Source: Richelia sinica FACHB-800 | GTDB taxonomy: Bacteria; Cyanobacteriota; Cyanobacteriia; Cyanobacteriales; Nostocaceae | Direction of reading: 5' to 3' | Assembly (NCBI RefSeq): GCF_014698825.1 | Contig: NZ_JACJTT010000013.1 | Location: forward strand, 1 to 64,000 | Length of the DNA stretch: 64,000 nucleotides | Shown: positions 9,094 through 18,683 of the stretch, piece after piece | Layout: every line of letters begins with the position of its first letter | Numbering within the stretch: position 1 is the stretch's first letter | Made by a program: the position numbers and the translations under genes | Notes under the pieces: generated by a model | The model's input: only the letters and a program-made list of their open reading frames with translations | Databases searched by the model: none | Told to the model about the DNA's origin: nothing

Positions 9094-10863
9094 GTGGTAG
9101 CTTCAAACAAAGCAAAAGATTTTTTTGGAAGTTACGAGTTGAAAACGCGCTCTAATTACTGGCAACTGACACCATTTATCCGCAACCAATGGCCAACTAT
9201 CGCTAAGGGATTTTTGGGCATTTTTGGTTATGTTCTAGCTACTTTAACGTTAATTAATTTGGCAGGGAAGTTAGCAACACCCTTTGGACAAGGTAATGTA
9301 TTAGCGATCGCCCAATTGACTGGTATATGTGCTTTGGTCTTTCTGGTGCGGGGCTTTTTTCAGTCCATGCAAGATTTATACATGGCACGGGCAGCATTAC
9401 GAGTGGCTTTTAATCTGCGTCGTCAGGTCTATACCCATTTACAAAAGCTCAATCTCAGCTATTTTGAAACAGCGAAAGCTGGTGATTTATCATACCGTTT
9501 AACTGAGGATGTTGACCGCATTGGGGAAGTGGTGAATAAAGTCTTTCATGATTTTGTTCCCTGTGCTTTACAGTTAATTGCTATTCCCATTTATATGATT
9601 TACCTCAATTGGCAACTTACTTTAGCCACAGTGATCATTGCTCCTTTGATGGGAATTTTAATTGGTTGGTTTGGAGAAAGATTACGTAAATATTCCCTCA
9701 AAAGTCAAAATCGCGTATCAGATTTATCAGCAATTTTAACAGAAGTTTTTGGGGGCATTCGCTTAATTCAAGCCTTTGCCGCAGAGGAATATGAAGTAGC
9801 GCGCTTTAGTCACGAAGCAGAACGCAGTTTAAAAGCCAAATATTCAGCTGAACGGTTGAAAGCAATTCAAATTCCCATTGTCGGGTTTATGGAGGCTTTG
9901 AGTGCATTATCATTGCTGATTGTAGGAGCTTGGCAAATTTCTCAAAACCATTTAACCGTGGGGGAATTTTTTAGCTATTTAGCCGCAGCAGCATTATTAA
10001 TCGACCCCATTGGTCATACAACAAATAACTATAACGAATTTAAACAAGGTGAAGCCTCCGTTGACCGGGTATTTGAATTGTTGGCAATTCAACCAACGGT
10101 ATTAGAAAAACCCAATGCCATGACCCTTACCTCCATCCAAGGCAAAGTAGAATACCGAAATGTGAGCTTTGCCTACAATCCTGGGGAGATCATTTTAAAG
10201 GATATTAACTTATTGGTAATGCCAGGACAAGCGATCGCCTTAGTTGGTGCTTCCGGTGCTGGTAAAACTACCTTCGTCAATCTTTTACCCCGATTTTATG
10301 ACCCAATCAAGGGAGAAATTTTGATTGATAATGTCAATATTAGGGATGTCACCCTCAATAGTCTCAGGCGGAAAATTGGTCTAGTTCCCCAAGAAACCAT
10401 TATGTTTTCGGGAACTATTGCTCAAAATATTGCCTTTGGACAAGAAAAATTTGATACCAGAGCAGTAGAAAACGCTGCGAAAATTGCCAATGCCCACCAA
10501 TTTATTACCCAGTTACCAGAGGGATATAACACCTGGGTTGGGGAAAGAGGTGTAAATTTGTCTGGTGGACAAAGACAAAGAATTGCTATTGCCCGTGCGG
10601 TATTATTGAATCCGCAAATTTTAATACTGGATGAAGCCACTTCCGCCTTAGATTCAGAATCGGAAGCTTTGGTACAGGAAGCTTTAGAAAGATTGATGGA
10701 AAATCGCACCGTATTAATTATTGCTCACAGATTATCAACAGTGAGAAAATGCGATCGCATTTTAGTGTTAGAGAAAGGACAAATTATTGAATCAGGCAAC
10801 CATGAGGAGTTGTTAGCTTTATCAGGGAAATATGCCCGGTATTACACCCAACAATTTAGTTAG
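9094..10863 (+). CDS. ABC exporter, fused permease and ATPase (MsbA/lipid-A-like half transporter)
   Basis: Half-size ABC exporter of 590 residues. The N-terminal ~330 residues are a six-helix membrane domain; the nucleotide-binding domain has Walker A GASGAGKTT near 383-391, signature LSGGQRQR near 488, Walker B ILILDEATSALD and the switch His in IIAHRLST. Such proteins dimerise and export lipids, peptides or drugs; the substrate is not evident. I favour GTG 9094, preceded by AGAGGGG (about 9074-9080), right after the upstream stop; an ATG at 9031 would overlap the previous gene. The 3' end overlaps the convergent hydrolase gene by 8 bp. Confidence 0.93.
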   Translation: MVASNKAKDFFGSYELKTRSNYWQLTPFIRNQWPTIAKGFLGIFGYVLATLTLINLAGKLATPFGQGNVLAIAQLTGICALVFLVRGFFQSMQDLYMARAALRVAFNLRRQVYTHLQKLNLSYFETAKAGDLSYRLTEDVDRIGEVVNKVFHDFVPCALQLIAIPIYMIYLNWQLTLATVIIAPLMGILIGWFGERLRKYSLKSQNRVSDLSAILTEVFGGIRLIQAFAAEEYEVARFSHEAERSLKAKYSAERLKAIQIPIVGFMEALSALSLLIVGAWQISQNHLTVGEFFSYLAAAALLIDPIGHTTNNYNEFKQGEASVDRVFELLAIQPTVLEKPNAMTLTSIQGKVEYRNVSFAYNPGEIILKDINLLVMPGQAIALVGASGAGKTTFVNLLPRFYDPIKGEILIDNVNIRDVTLNSLRRKIGLVPQETIMFSGTIAQNIAFGQEKFDTRAVENAAKIANAHQFITQLPEGYNTWVGERGVNLSGGQRQRIAIARAVLLNPQILILDEATSALDSESEALVQEALERLMENRTVLIIAHRLSTVRKCDRILVLEKGQIIESGNHEELLALSGKYARYYTQQFS

Positions 10864-11758
10864 GGGCTGAAGAAAATCCCAGTATCCAATCTTGCAAAAT
10901 TGGATTCACTAATTCTGGTGCTTCATCTTGAGGGCAATGTCCCACACCTTCTAAGGGAATAAACTTTTGGACTGAGGGAAAATTAGCTAACTCTCGTCCT
11001 AATTCCACTGGTTCCCAAGGATCTGCTGTTCCCCACAAAATAATTGCTGGACAAGAGAGGACAGGTAACAGGTCTTCTGGGAGTGGGCCACTGGAATAGG
11101 AGGTAAAAGCAAGAAACACTTCTACCGCACCAGGATCGCTCGTAGGAGCCATGAGAATATCTACCAGTTCATCTGTGACGGTTTGGGGATTTGCATAGGC
11201 TTGGAGGAGAATTTTCCGCACAGTTTGTGGTTTAGCCAGTTGACTAAAAAAGAATTGACCCACAGCTTGAATGGATAATAACCGCTGCATCAAGGGTGCA
11301 CCAAAGCGTTTAGTCCAAGGTAAGGTGGGGCGTTTGCGATCGTGAAGTAAACGGAGGGAACAATTGAGTAAAGCTGTCCCCAAAACAATATCTGGGTTTG
11401 TAGTAGCAGCTTGCAAGATGGCAATACAACCAATGGAATTACCCACTAAAAAAGCTGCCTCACCTACCACTTCCCGACAAAAGTCTGCGACTTGCTGACC
11501 CCAGGTTTCCAAGGAATAGGTGATTTTTTCCCCTGGAAGAGGTTTAGCGGAGGCACCAAAACCAATTAAATCCAGGGCATAGACTCGACAACTTGCCGCC
11601 AAAACAGGAATATTTTTGCGCCAATGCCACCAAGAAGCACCGAAACCATGCACCAGCACCACCGCAGGCCCAGAATTTCCTTGCATTTGGTAACAAATGG
11701 GAAATCCTTGCCAAATCCAGGTATAAGTGGATGTAAAAGTTTGTGTAGATTGCGTCAT
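10856..11758 (-). CDS. Alpha/beta hydrolase
   Basis: 300-residue alpha/beta-fold hydrolase. The oxyanion motif VVLVHGFGASWWHWRKN, nucleophile elbow VGNSIGC (Ser), acid WGTADPWEP (Asp) and catalytic His in GVGHCPQDEAPE are all present in order. Cyanobacterial and plastid relatives include esterases acting on pheophytin/chlorophyll-type esters, but the substrate cannot be told here. ATG 11758 is preferred over the upstream start at 11824, which would add 22 residues without family character. Convergent overlap of 8 bp with the ABC exporter. Confidence 0.9.
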   Translation of the reverse strand: MTQSTQTFTSTYTWIWQGFPICYQMQGNSGPAVVLVHGFGASWWHWRKNIPVLAASCRVYALDLIGFGASAKPLPGEKITYSLETWGQQVADFCREVVGEAAFLVGNSIGCIAILQAATTNPDIVLGTALLNCSLRLLHDRKRPTLPWTKRFGAPLMQRLLSIQAVGQFFFSQLAKPQTVRKILLQAYANPQTVTDELVDILMAPTSDPGAVEVFLAFTSYSSGPLPEDLLPVLSCPAIILWGTADPWEPVELGRELANFPSVQKFIPLEGVGHCPQDEAPELVNPILQDWILGFSSAPN

Positions 11759-11924
11759 GGGATTTTGGATTTTAAATATGAAATTGGGGATTTGGGATGA
11801 ACCCCAAAGATAAATCCGGGGCACTAGTAATTGATGGAAATCGAGTCCAACTAGACACAGATAGTCACTGTACTGTTATCTTAAATTGGAGGCAATAGCA
11901 ACTTTTTCGATCAAGCGTAACTTC

Positions 11925-12653
11925 ATGGGAACGAATTACCGACGGGTTTTACTTAAACTGAGCGGTGAAGCCTTAATGGGCAACATGGGCTATGGCATTG
12001 ACCCAGAAGTGGTCAAGGAAATAGCTCAAGAGGTAGCAGAGGTGGTAGCCACTGGCGTTCAGATCGCCATCGTCGTTGGCGGCGGCAATATTTTTAGAGG
12101 CGTGAAAGCGGCATCGGCGGGTATGGACAGGGCGACCGCTGACTACATCGGAATGATTGCCACGGTAATGAACGCCATGACGCTGCAAGATTCGCTGGAA
12201 AGAATCGGCGTACAGACACGAGTACAAACAGCGATCGCTATGCAAGAATTAGCCGAACCCTATATCCGTCGTCGTGCCATCCGTCATTTAGAAAAAAATC
12301 GGGTGGTAATTTTTGGGGCTGGTTCGGGTAATCCATTTTTTACCACAGATACAACTGCTGCTTTACGGGCCGCAGAAATTGATGCTGATGTGATTTTTAA
12401 AGCTACTAAAGTAGACGGCATCTATGACGCTGACCCAGAAATTTATCCTCAAGCCAAGCGTTATACAAGTCTAACTTACGCCCATGTATTGGCTAACGAT
12501 TTGCGGGTAATGGATAGTACAGCCATTGCCTTATGTAAAGAAAATAATATCCCCATTCTTGTATTTGACTTAACTGTGCGAGGTAATATTCAGCGCGCAG
12601 TTATGGGAGAATCCATTGGCACCCTTGTGGGAGGTTCATGTGAAATTAGCTGA
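11925..12653 (+). CDS. pyrH: UMP kinase
   Basis: Phosphorylates UMP to UDP in pyrimidine nucleotide synthesis; bacterial-type hexameric enzyme of the amino-acid-kinase fold, 242 residues. Landmarks: [15 protein letters not shown] at the start, [11 protein letters not shown] near 50, and a [11 protein letters not shown](D)AD region with [17 protein letters not shown] 11925 gives the typical N-terminus [14 protein letters not shown]; an upstream frame extension from 11886 is not needed. The frr start lies inside its 3' end, giving a translationally coupled pyrH-frr operon as in many bacteria. Confidence 0.97.
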   Translation: MGTNYRRVLLKLSGEALMGNMGYGIDPEVVKEIAQEVAEVVATGVQIAIVVGGGNIFRGVKAASAGMDRATADYIGMIATVMNAMTLQDSLERIGVQTRVQTAIAMQELAEPYIRRRAIRHLEKNRVVIFGAGSGNPFFTTDTTAALRAAEIDADVIFKATKVDGIYDADPEIYPQAKRYTSLTYAHVLANDLRVMDSTAIALCKENNIPILVFDLTVRGNIQRAVMGESIGTLVGGSCEIS

Positions 12654-13188
12654 AGCTGAGAGTACGATGCAAAAAACCGTTGAGTCCACTCAACGGGCTT
12701 TTAATACAATTCGCACTGGTCGCGCCAATGCGAGCTTGCTAGATAAGGTACAAGTAGAGTATTACGGTACACCTACTCCCTTGAAATCTCTAGCCAATAT
12801 TTCTACACCGGATTCCTCAACCATCTTGATTCAGCCCTACGATAAGAGCAGCTTGAATCTGGTTGAAAAGGCCATTTCTATGTCGGATGTGGGTTTAACA
12901 CCCAGTAATGATGGTTCTGTCATTCGGTTGAATATTCCCCCTTTAACTAGCGATCGCCGGAAAGAATTTGTGAAGCTAGCGGCAAAATATGCAGAAGAAG
13001 GTCGTGTAGCCATTCGTAACATCCGCCGTGATGCCCTCGATTCGATCCGCAAGCAAGAAAAAGGTGCGGAAATTTCCGAAGATGAAGCACGGGATCAGCA
13101 AGATAAATTGCAAAAAATCACTAATAAGTACACTGAAAAAATAGACCACTTACTAGCAGAAAAAGAAAAAGATATCACCACTGTCTAA
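12640..13188 (+). CDS. frr: Ribosome recycling factor
   Basis: Releases ribosomes from mRNA after termination together with EF-G. GTG 12640 gives a 182-residue protein, the normal RRF length, starting [20 protein letters not shown]; a GGGAGG ribosome site sits 5 bp upstream (12629-12634). [20 protein letters not shown] and [12 protein letters not shown] are the conserved RRF segments. The start lies 14 bp inside pyrH, so it is coupled to it. A terminator follows directly. Confidence 0.97.
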   Translation: MKLAEAESTMQKTVESTQRAFNTIRTGRANASLLDKVQVEYYGTPTPLKSLANISTPDSSTILIQPYDKSSLNLVEKAISMSDVGLTPSNDGSVIRLNIPPLTSDRRKEFVKLAAKYAEEGRVAIRNIRRDALDSIRKQEKGAEISEDEARDQQDKLQKITNKYTEKIDHLLAEKEKDITTV

Positions 13189-13212
13189 TTCTGCAATTTG
13201 ACTATTGATAGG

Positions 13213-13250
13213 CTGAAGAATGGAACAACTCCATTTTTCAGTCTTTCTTT
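13213..13250 (+). terminator. Terminator of pyrH-frr
   Basis: CTGAAgAATGGA (13213-13224) pairs with TCCATTtTTCAG (13230-13241) with one mismatch, followed by TCTTTCTTT. It may also serve the convergent arsH transcript. Confidence 0.75.
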
Positions 13251-13284
13251 GATAGCAGAGAAAACCTAGAAAAGCTGGTTAAAA

Positions 13285-13944
13285 TTATTTTTGATTCATT
13301 TCCAAAGCCTGATTTGCTACTTCAATTACTTGTTTTGCTGCTTTCTCTTTACGCTCGCTGTAACGGTCAGTTAGGTAGTCTACTTTGTCTCGCAACAACA
13401 AAGTAAACTTATATAATTCCTCCATCACATCAACCACTCGGTCACGATAGGCCGAGTCTTTCATCGTTCCATCTTCGTGAAATTCTTGATAGGCTTTCGC
13501 TACCGAAGATTGATTAGGAATAGTAAACATTCGCATCCAGCGTCCCAAAATTCGCATGGTATTCACAGCATTAAAAGACTGAGAACCACCGCTTACTTGC
13601 ATCACTGCTAAAGTTCTACCTTGAGTTGGTCTCACTGCACCCACACTTAAAGGAATCCAATCAATTTGGTTCTTCATGATCCCGCTAATATTACCGTGCA
13701 TTTCCGGTGAAGACCAAACTTGACCTTCAGACCACATACTCAATTCTCGCAATTCTTGTACTTTGGGATGAGTATCAGGAACACTGCCATAAATTGGTAA
13801 TTCATATGGGTTAAAGAATCGGACTTCTGCCCCAAATTCTTCAATAATACGTGCTGCTTCCTCAGCTAAAAGACGACTATAAGAACGCTCACGCAGTGAA
13901 CCATACAAAAACAAAATTCTGGGGGGATGGTCAAATCTGGTCAT
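13285..13944 (-). CDS. arsH: ArsH, NADPH-dependent FMN reductase / organoarsenical oxidase
   Basis: Flavodoxin-like FMN protein of 219 residues. [20 protein letters not shown] is the phosphate-binding loop typical of ArsH, and [20 protein letters not shown] is its second signature. ArsH oxidises trivalent organoarsenicals and reduces other substrates with NADPH, and in cyanobacteria belongs to the arsenic-resistance response (family knowledge). ATG 13944 (MTRFDHPP) is preferred over the start six codons upstream. No arsB/arsC/arsR is adjacent, but an ArsR/SmtB-type palindrome lies about 50 bp upstream, indicating metalloid control in trans. Confidence 0.93.
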   Translation of the reverse strand: MTRFDHPPRILFLYGSLRERSYSRLLAEEAARIIEEFGAEVRFFNPYELPIYGSVPDTHPKVQELRELSMWSEGQVWSSPEMHGNISGIMKNQIDWIPLSVGAVRPTQGRTLAVMQVSGGSQSFNAVNTMRILGRWMRMFTIPNQSSVAKAYQEFHEDGTMKDSAYRDRVVDVMEELYKFTLLLRDKVDYLTDRYSERKEKAAKQVIEVANQALEMNQK

Positions 13945-13991
13945 AGGGATATTCAGGCACAAATTAATTACTTACAAGCTGTATACCGTAA

Positions 13992-14015
13992 ATATATCAA
14001 TTTTTATTGATATAT
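13992..14015 (-). promoter_or_regulatory. ArsR/SmtB-type operator upstream of arsH
   Basis: A perfect palindrome ATATATCAA-TTTTTA-TTGATATAT; its core ATCAA-N6-TTGAT is the classic ArsR/SmtB binding pattern. It sits 48 bp upstream of the arsH ATG, where it would block the promoter until arsenite or another metal releases the repressor. Confidence 0.65.
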
Positions 14016-14374
14016 ATCTTTAGAGATTTTCTCAAGCAGGTAATGGTTTAGCAATATCCTGAAAGCCTGAAAAGATAGTATCCTTTGTGAGCAAGGAAAC
14101 ATGACTTATCAAGTTTTATTGAAATATTTTTCCAAGATTATCATAACTGGGGTCAAATCTTGAGGGGGAGGGTGTTCTGTTGATGATGACTAATTGTGGC
14201 TAAATTCTTTGTATGTCAACCAGAATATAGGAACTCTAGCTTTTCAGCATCAGGTGTAATTTTGAATTGGTAGAAGTTCTGGGAGAGTTTTACGAAAAGT
14301 TTACAAAAAAATGTGGTTGCTTCTATATACTGGACAGGAATGTCAGCCAATTCAGTAACCATAAATTTAGACCT
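14016..14374. other. Intergenic region between arsH and the geranylgeranyl-reductase-family gene
   Basis: About 360 bp. Apart from the arsH operator at its left edge I see no gene, RNA fold or repeat. It must contain the promoter of the downstream flavoprotein gene. Confidence 0.4.
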
Positions 14375-15502
14375 ATGTACGACTGTATCATCGTCGGTGC
14401 TGGCCCAGCAGGTGGAACAGCAGCATATCATTTAGCCAAAAAAGGACGTTCAGTCTTAGTCTTAGAAAAAGAATCCTTACCCAGATATAAACCTTGTGGT
14501 GGCGGTGTGTCACCTAGTGTAGCTCAATGGTTCGATTTTGATTTTAGTCCGGCTATTTCCCTCAAAGCTGACTCTCTGCGCTTTACCTGGAAATTAGGTG
14601 ATCCCGTAGAAGCCAAGATTGAGACCAAAGAACCAGTTTGGATGGTGCGGCGAGATATTTTCGATCATTTCTTAATTCAACAAGCACAAAGCCAAGGGGC
14701 TGAATTACGAGATAATACAGAAGTTACAGGTATAGAATTTAAAACAGATTATTGGCAAGTTAACACAGCCAATGGATCAGTTACAGGTCGCTATCTCATA
14801 GCAGCGGACGGTGCAAAGGGTCCAATGGCTAAATGGCTAGGTTTTAAAGAACGCAAACGCCGATTAGCGGGAGCATTAGAAGCAGAAATTCCCGCCAACA
14901 TAGAGCAAAAAACCACAATTCATTTTGAATTTGGTCTAGTCAAAAATGGCTATATTTGGAACTTCCCCAAAGCTGATAGCTATTCTATTGGTGTAGGAAC
15001 TTTCATTGGTGGCGAACCCCAAGACTTTAAAAAGATTTTAGATGAATACGCTAAATCTTTTAATGTAGATGTCAAAAATAGCAAACAATACGGTCATCCT
15101 CTGTGTATTTGGGATGGCAACCAAAAACTACACACCCAAAATGCAGTTTTAGCTGGAGAAGCAGCTTGTTTAGTAGACCCCTTTACCGCCGAAGGTATTC
15201 GTCCTTCCATTTTTAGCGGTGTACTGGCAGCAGGGTTTATTCACGATGCTTTAAGTGGTGATATTAACGCCTTAAGCAACTATAGCGATGCCATTAACGA
15301 ACAATGGGGAACTGATATGGCTTGGGCACAAAAACTAGCAGGAGCATTTTATCGCTTCCCTGGTATTGGCTACAAAGTCGGCGTTAAACGCCCCTCTGGT
15401 GCTCAAATCATGGGTAAAATCCTTTGTGGTGAGTTGCGCTATGGTGATGTTGCCGGTCGCGCCCTTAAGCGTTTAATTCCTGTACCAGGATTTGGTGGTT
15501 AA
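14375..15502 (+). CDS. Geranylgeranyl reductase family flavoprotein
   Basis: FAD-dependent oxidoreductase of 375 residues. The N-terminal dinucleotide fold YDCIIVGAGPAGGTAAYHLA is followed by RYKPCGGGVSP and the second FAD motif GEAACLVDPFTAEGIRPS. This places it in the geranylgeranyl reductase superfamily, which includes ChlP and archaeal lipid reductases; it is a paralogue-type sequence rather than a certain ChlP (which is usually a little longer), so no symbol is given. ATG 14375 starts directly at the FAD motif; an upstream extension from 14267 is unlikely. Substrate probably an isoprenoid chain. Confidence 0.88.
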   Translation: MYDCIIVGAGPAGGTAAYHLAKKGRSVLVLEKESLPRYKPCGGGVSPSVAQWFDFDFSPAISLKADSLRFTWKLGDPVEAKIETKEPVWMVRRDIFDHFLIQQAQSQGAELRDNTEVTGIEFKTDYWQVNTANGSVTGRYLIAADGAKGPMAKWLGFKERKRRLAGALEAEIPANIEQKTTIHFEFGLVKNGYIWNFPKADSYSIGVGTFIGGEPQDFKKILDEYAKSFNVDVKNSKQYGHPLCIWDGNQKLHTQNAVLAGEAACLVDPFTAEGIRPSIFSGVLAAGFIHDALSGDINALSNYSDAINEQWGTDMAWAQKLAGAFYRFPGIGYKVGVKRPSGAQIMGKILCGELRYGDVAGRALKRLIPVPGFGG

Positions 15503-15567
15503 TACAATTTTGATTGGGGAATAACTGTAGACATTTTGTCTTATAGTGTTCAAATTGGTATGATTAG

Positions 15568-15595
15568 GGTGCGTTATCGCAATACTTAACGCACC
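15568..15595. repeat. Palindrome between convergent genes, possible terminator
   Basis: GGTGCGTTA (15568-15576) and TAACGCACC (15587-15595) pair perfectly, followed by AAAAAA on the + strand. It lies between the flavoprotein gene and the convergent cydB. GGTGCGTTA...TAACGCACC is also a recurrent intergenic palindrome type in cyanobacteria. Confidence 0.6.
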
Positions 15596-15673
15596 AAAAA
15601 ATTTGCCTTACTCAATCTTTAATCTCAAATCCAAACCAGTCTAAGCTATTATGCATTAAAAATGCACAATAGC

Positions 15674-16684
15674 TTATTCCCCTTCTTCAGTAACTACTTT
15701 GCCGCGAAAAACAAAATAGTTGTAAATGTTGTAGAACAACATCACCGGAATTAAAAAGCCAATAAAGGTAATCATAAAGACCATGGCACTGGGAGAAGAA
15801 GCCGCCTGATAGATGGTAATGCTGGGGGGAATAATGTAAGGAAAGGCAATAAATCCCAATCCCAGAAACGTGAGTAAAAAGATTAAAGCCGTGTAGACAA
15901 AGGCGGGAATTTCTTGTTGACGATTCAGGCTTTGAATTAATAACCAAACCAAAAATACACCCAACACCGGAATCAACGCAAACACATAGACTTCTGGTTG
16001 ATGAAATAGTCTTGCCCTAGCATTTTCATAGACAATCGGTGTGGTAATAGTAATGAGAATTGCCCCGATTAAAGTAGTCCAAGCAGCTATTTTTGCTGTG
16101 CGGAAGTGCGTTTCCTGTAATTTTCCTTCTGTCTTTAGAATTAGGTAAGTTGAACCAATCAATACATATCCTTGCACCAGAGTCAATGCCATTAATAATG
16201 ATTGCCAACTCAACCAATCCCACATCCCACCAATAAAATGTCCGGCTGCATCAACTTTGATACCTGCTAACACACCCCCCAAGGCAAACCCTTGAAATAA
16301 AGATGCGATGAAACTGCCAATACCAAAGGCAAAATTCCAGAAGCTTTTATTATCAGAATGTTCTCGAAATTCAAAGGCAACTGCCCGTAAAATCAGTCCT
16401 ACAACCATCACCATTAACGGCAGGTACAAGGCATTTAAAATAGTCCCAAATGCTAAGGGAAAAGCGCCAAATAAAGCACCTGCCATGAGAATTAACCAAG
16501 TTTCATTGGCATCCCAGACGTTACCTAAGCTGGTCATCAATAGGGTACGTCTTTTTTCATCGGAAGAAGTTAAAGACAGGATACCAACACCCAAGTCAAA
16601 ACCATCTAGCAGCACATAAAGAAACAGAAATAAACCCAGAATCACAAACCAAACTTGTGGTAAAAAATGCAGTAAGGCTTCCAT
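15674..16684 (-). CDS. cydB: Cytochrome bd-type quinol oxidase subunit II
   Basis: Second subunit of a bd-type quinol oxidase, 336 residues with about eight membrane helices. LLDGFDLGVGIL near residue 26 and GNVWDANETWLILMAGALFG near 54 are conserved CydB segments. It works with CydA to reduce O2 with quinol at the thylakoid or plasma membrane. It follows cydA after 9 bp, as an operon. Full length. Confidence 0.97.
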   Translation of the reverse strand: MEALLHFLPQVWFVILGLFLFLYVLLDGFDLGVGILSLTSSDEKRRTLLMTSLGNVWDANETWLILMAGALFGAFPLAFGTILNALYLPLMVMVVGLILRAVAFEFREHSDNKSFWNFAFGIGSFIASLFQGFALGGVLAGIKVDAAGHFIGGMWDWLSWQSLLMALTLVQGYVLIGSTYLILKTEGKLQETHFRTAKIAAWTTLIGAILITITTPIVYENARARLFHQPEVYVFALIPVLGVFLVWLLIQSLNRQQEIPAFVYTALIFLLTFLGLGFIAFPYIIPPSITIYQAASSPSAMVFMITFIGFLIPVMLFYNIYNYFVFRGKVVTEEGE

Positions 16685-16693
16685 TTATTTCTC

Positions 16694-18136
16694 CTATTGT
16701 TGCGCTTCTAGAGGACGACTATCAGGAAGGTGAGTTACTGATTCTGTAGCAATTACTGTTTTGATTTGATGCCCAGGAATAGGTAAATTTAAATCTGGTC
16801 CTTTACGAATAATGCGGCTACCAAAATATAAGGCAGAAACAAACAAAACGCTGTAGAGAACAGTGATAATAGTCAATGAAGCTAACACTTCTCCTGCTGG
16901 TAAATGGGAGGCTGCATCAGCAGTACGAATTTGTCCATACACTGTCCAAGGTTGCCTACCTACACAGCGTACAATCCAGCCTGATTCTATGGCAATATAA
17001 CCTAATGGTGCAGCTAAAACCCAAGCTCTTAATAACCATTTTTGTTGAGCAAGGACATGGGGAGCGAGTTTACCCCTCAGCCATTGAATGACACTCCATA
17101 GCATCAATCCCACTAAGAAAAAGCCAATTCCTACCATCACCCGAAAAGAATAGTAAATTAAACCAATCATGGGGGGACGATTTTCTGGCTTCCATTCTTT
17201 CAGTCCTAATACAGGATGAGAAAGTTGGGGTTTGAGTTCTAAAATGTAACTTAAGCCATTGGGAATAGAAATTTCCCAATCATTTTTTTCAGCTTTACTA
17301 TTAGGAATTGCTAACACACTCCAATTTGCAGATTTACCTGCGGGAATGGTTTCCCACTGGGCTTCCATTGCTGCTAGTTTGGTGGGTTGGTAGTGAGAAA
17401 CTTGATCACCACTGGCATGACCAATGTATATTTGTAAAGGTGCAACAAAAAGCACTATGGCTAAAACTATCTTGAATGATTTAGCGAAAAATTCAGAATA
17501 GCGATCGCTTAATATATACCAAGCACTAATTCCACCAATCACAAATAAAGAAGTCTCCAAGGTGGCAAAGAACATATGGAGAAAACTATTCAGCATGAAG
17601 GGATTTAAAATGGCCTGAAAATAGTCATGAATGATAAATTTACCATTCACCATTTCTCCCCCTGCTGGGGTTTGAAACCAGGAATTAGCAGTCAAAATCC
17701 AGAAGGTGGACAAATTTGCACCAAAGGCCACTAAAATCGTCGCTAGGTAATGAATAACAGGGTTGACCCTCTCCCAACCGAAAATCATAATCCCCAGAAA
17801 AGAAGCCTCTAGCATAAAGGCCATCGACCCTTCAAAGCCAATAATACTACCTAAAAAATCTCCCACTGCTTCTGATAAAGGGGCCCAGTTAGTCCCAAAC
17901 TGAAACCCCATTGGTAAACCTGATGCTACTCCTATGCCAAAATTCAGCAAGTATAATTTTGACCAAAACCGTGCATGACGATAATAATCAGGATTGCGCG
18001 TTTTTAGCCACAGTCCTTCTACAACTATTAGGTATATGGACATTCCCGTCGTCAAGACAGGCCACAGCATATGAAAAATTGCTGTCAATGCAAATTGCAT
18101 CCGCGATAATGTCACGGTATTAGATAAAAATTCCAT
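16694..18136 (-). CDS. cydA: Cytochrome bd-type quinol oxidase subunit I
   Basis: Heme-carrying subunit, 480 residues. It starts SNTVTLSRMQFALTAIFHML with His near 19 (heme ligand position) and contains GRQPWTVYGQIRTADA near 395. The length and short periplasmic Q-loop (about 255-320) resemble the cyanide-insensitive (CioA) branch rather than the longer E. coli CydA. Such alternative oxidases act in high light or low oxygen in cyanobacteria (family knowledge). First gene of cydA-cydB; the region upstream is 390 bp of AT-rich DNA. Confidence 0.95.
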   Translation of the reverse strand: MEFLSNTVTLSRMQFALTAIFHMLWPVLTTGMSIYLIVVEGLWLKTRNPDYYRHARFWSKLYLLNFGIGVASGLPMGFQFGTNWAPLSEAVGDFLGSIIGFEGSMAFMLEASFLGIMIFGWERVNPVIHYLATILVAFGANLSTFWILTANSWFQTPAGGEMVNGKFIIHDYFQAILNPFMLNSFLHMFFATLETSLFVIGGISAWYILSDRYSEFFAKSFKIVLAIVLFVAPLQIYIGHASGDQVSHYQPTKLAAMEAQWETIPAGKSANWSVLAIPNSKAEKNDWEISIPNGLSYILELKPQLSHPVLGLKEWKPENRPPMIGLIYYSFRVMVGIGFFLVGLMLWSVIQWLRGKLAPHVLAQQKWLLRAWVLAAPLGYIAIESGWIVRCVGRQPWTVYGQIRTADAASHLPAGEVLASLTIITVLYSVLFVSALYFGSRIIRKGPDLNLPIPGHQIKTVIATESVTHLPDSRPLEAQQ

Positions 18137-18527
18137 ATTTGTTAAAGGCGTTCAAAAAAGCTCTCAATATATACTCTGAATATACAGTAATATTTATTTA
18201 TATTGGGTTACTTCCAAAAGTTTTAAACTTTTCCACATTTGACAATATGTCACTTAAGAAAATCTCTATAAATTACTGTAATTTTTATGGTTTATATAAA
18301 TATAAAAAACTCATATCATACCCAATCATGGGGAGGAAATAGTCAATTGATAATCCTATATCTAAGAGTATAGATATGAGAAAATCAGCAATTTTCATCA
18401 TGATGAGGAAATGATTGGATTTTGAAGAGTTTACCCTTGAAAGTTGTCATTGAATATGTAAATTTTTATCAAAATTAGGCTATCTTAGCCTTTCAATGGA
18501 AGCGATCGCTAAAATTGCTGTATGATA
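18137..18527. other. AT-rich intergenic region between cydA and the B12 riboswitch
   Basis: About 390 bp that must contain the cydA promoter and the promoter for the riboswitch transcript. I see no convincing gene. A GCGATCGC (HIP1) site lies at about 18502-18509. Confidence 0.4.
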
Positions 18528-18529
18528 TC

Positions 18530-18650
18530 CACATATGCGGTTCTGATGTGGAACAGCCATCAGAGGTAACGGGGAAAGCTCGGTGTAAATCCGGCACTGT
18601 CCCGCAGCTGTAATGAGATACCAATCTCAAAGTCAGAATGCCCGCCGTTA
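18530..18650 (+). ncRNA. Cobalamin riboswitch controlling the B12-uptake cluster
   Basis: The conserved aptamer elements occur in order: GATGTGGAACAGCCATCAGA, GGTAACGGGGAAAGCTCGGT, GTAAATCCGGCACTGTCCCG (B12 box), CAGCTGTAATGAGA and AAAGTCAGAATGCCCGCC. Coenzyme B12 binding would lower expression of the downstream uptake genes. Ends are approximate. The expression platform is probably the hairpin at 18665-18683. Confidence 0.93.
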
Positions 18651-18664
18651 GTACAACCAACTCC

Positions 18665-18683
18665 CATCTGCGAGGTACAGATG
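18665..18683 (+). promoter_or_regulatory. Hairpin with Shine-Dalgarno in its loop, downstream of riboswitch 1
   Basis: CATCTG-CGAGGTA-CAGATG: the six-base arms pair perfectly and the loop contains GAGG, 5 bp before ATG 18681. The 18 nt at 18665-18682 are identical to the sequence just before cbiM on the other strand (28601-28618), so this is likely the shared expression platform that hides or exposes the ribosome site. Confidence 0.6.
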
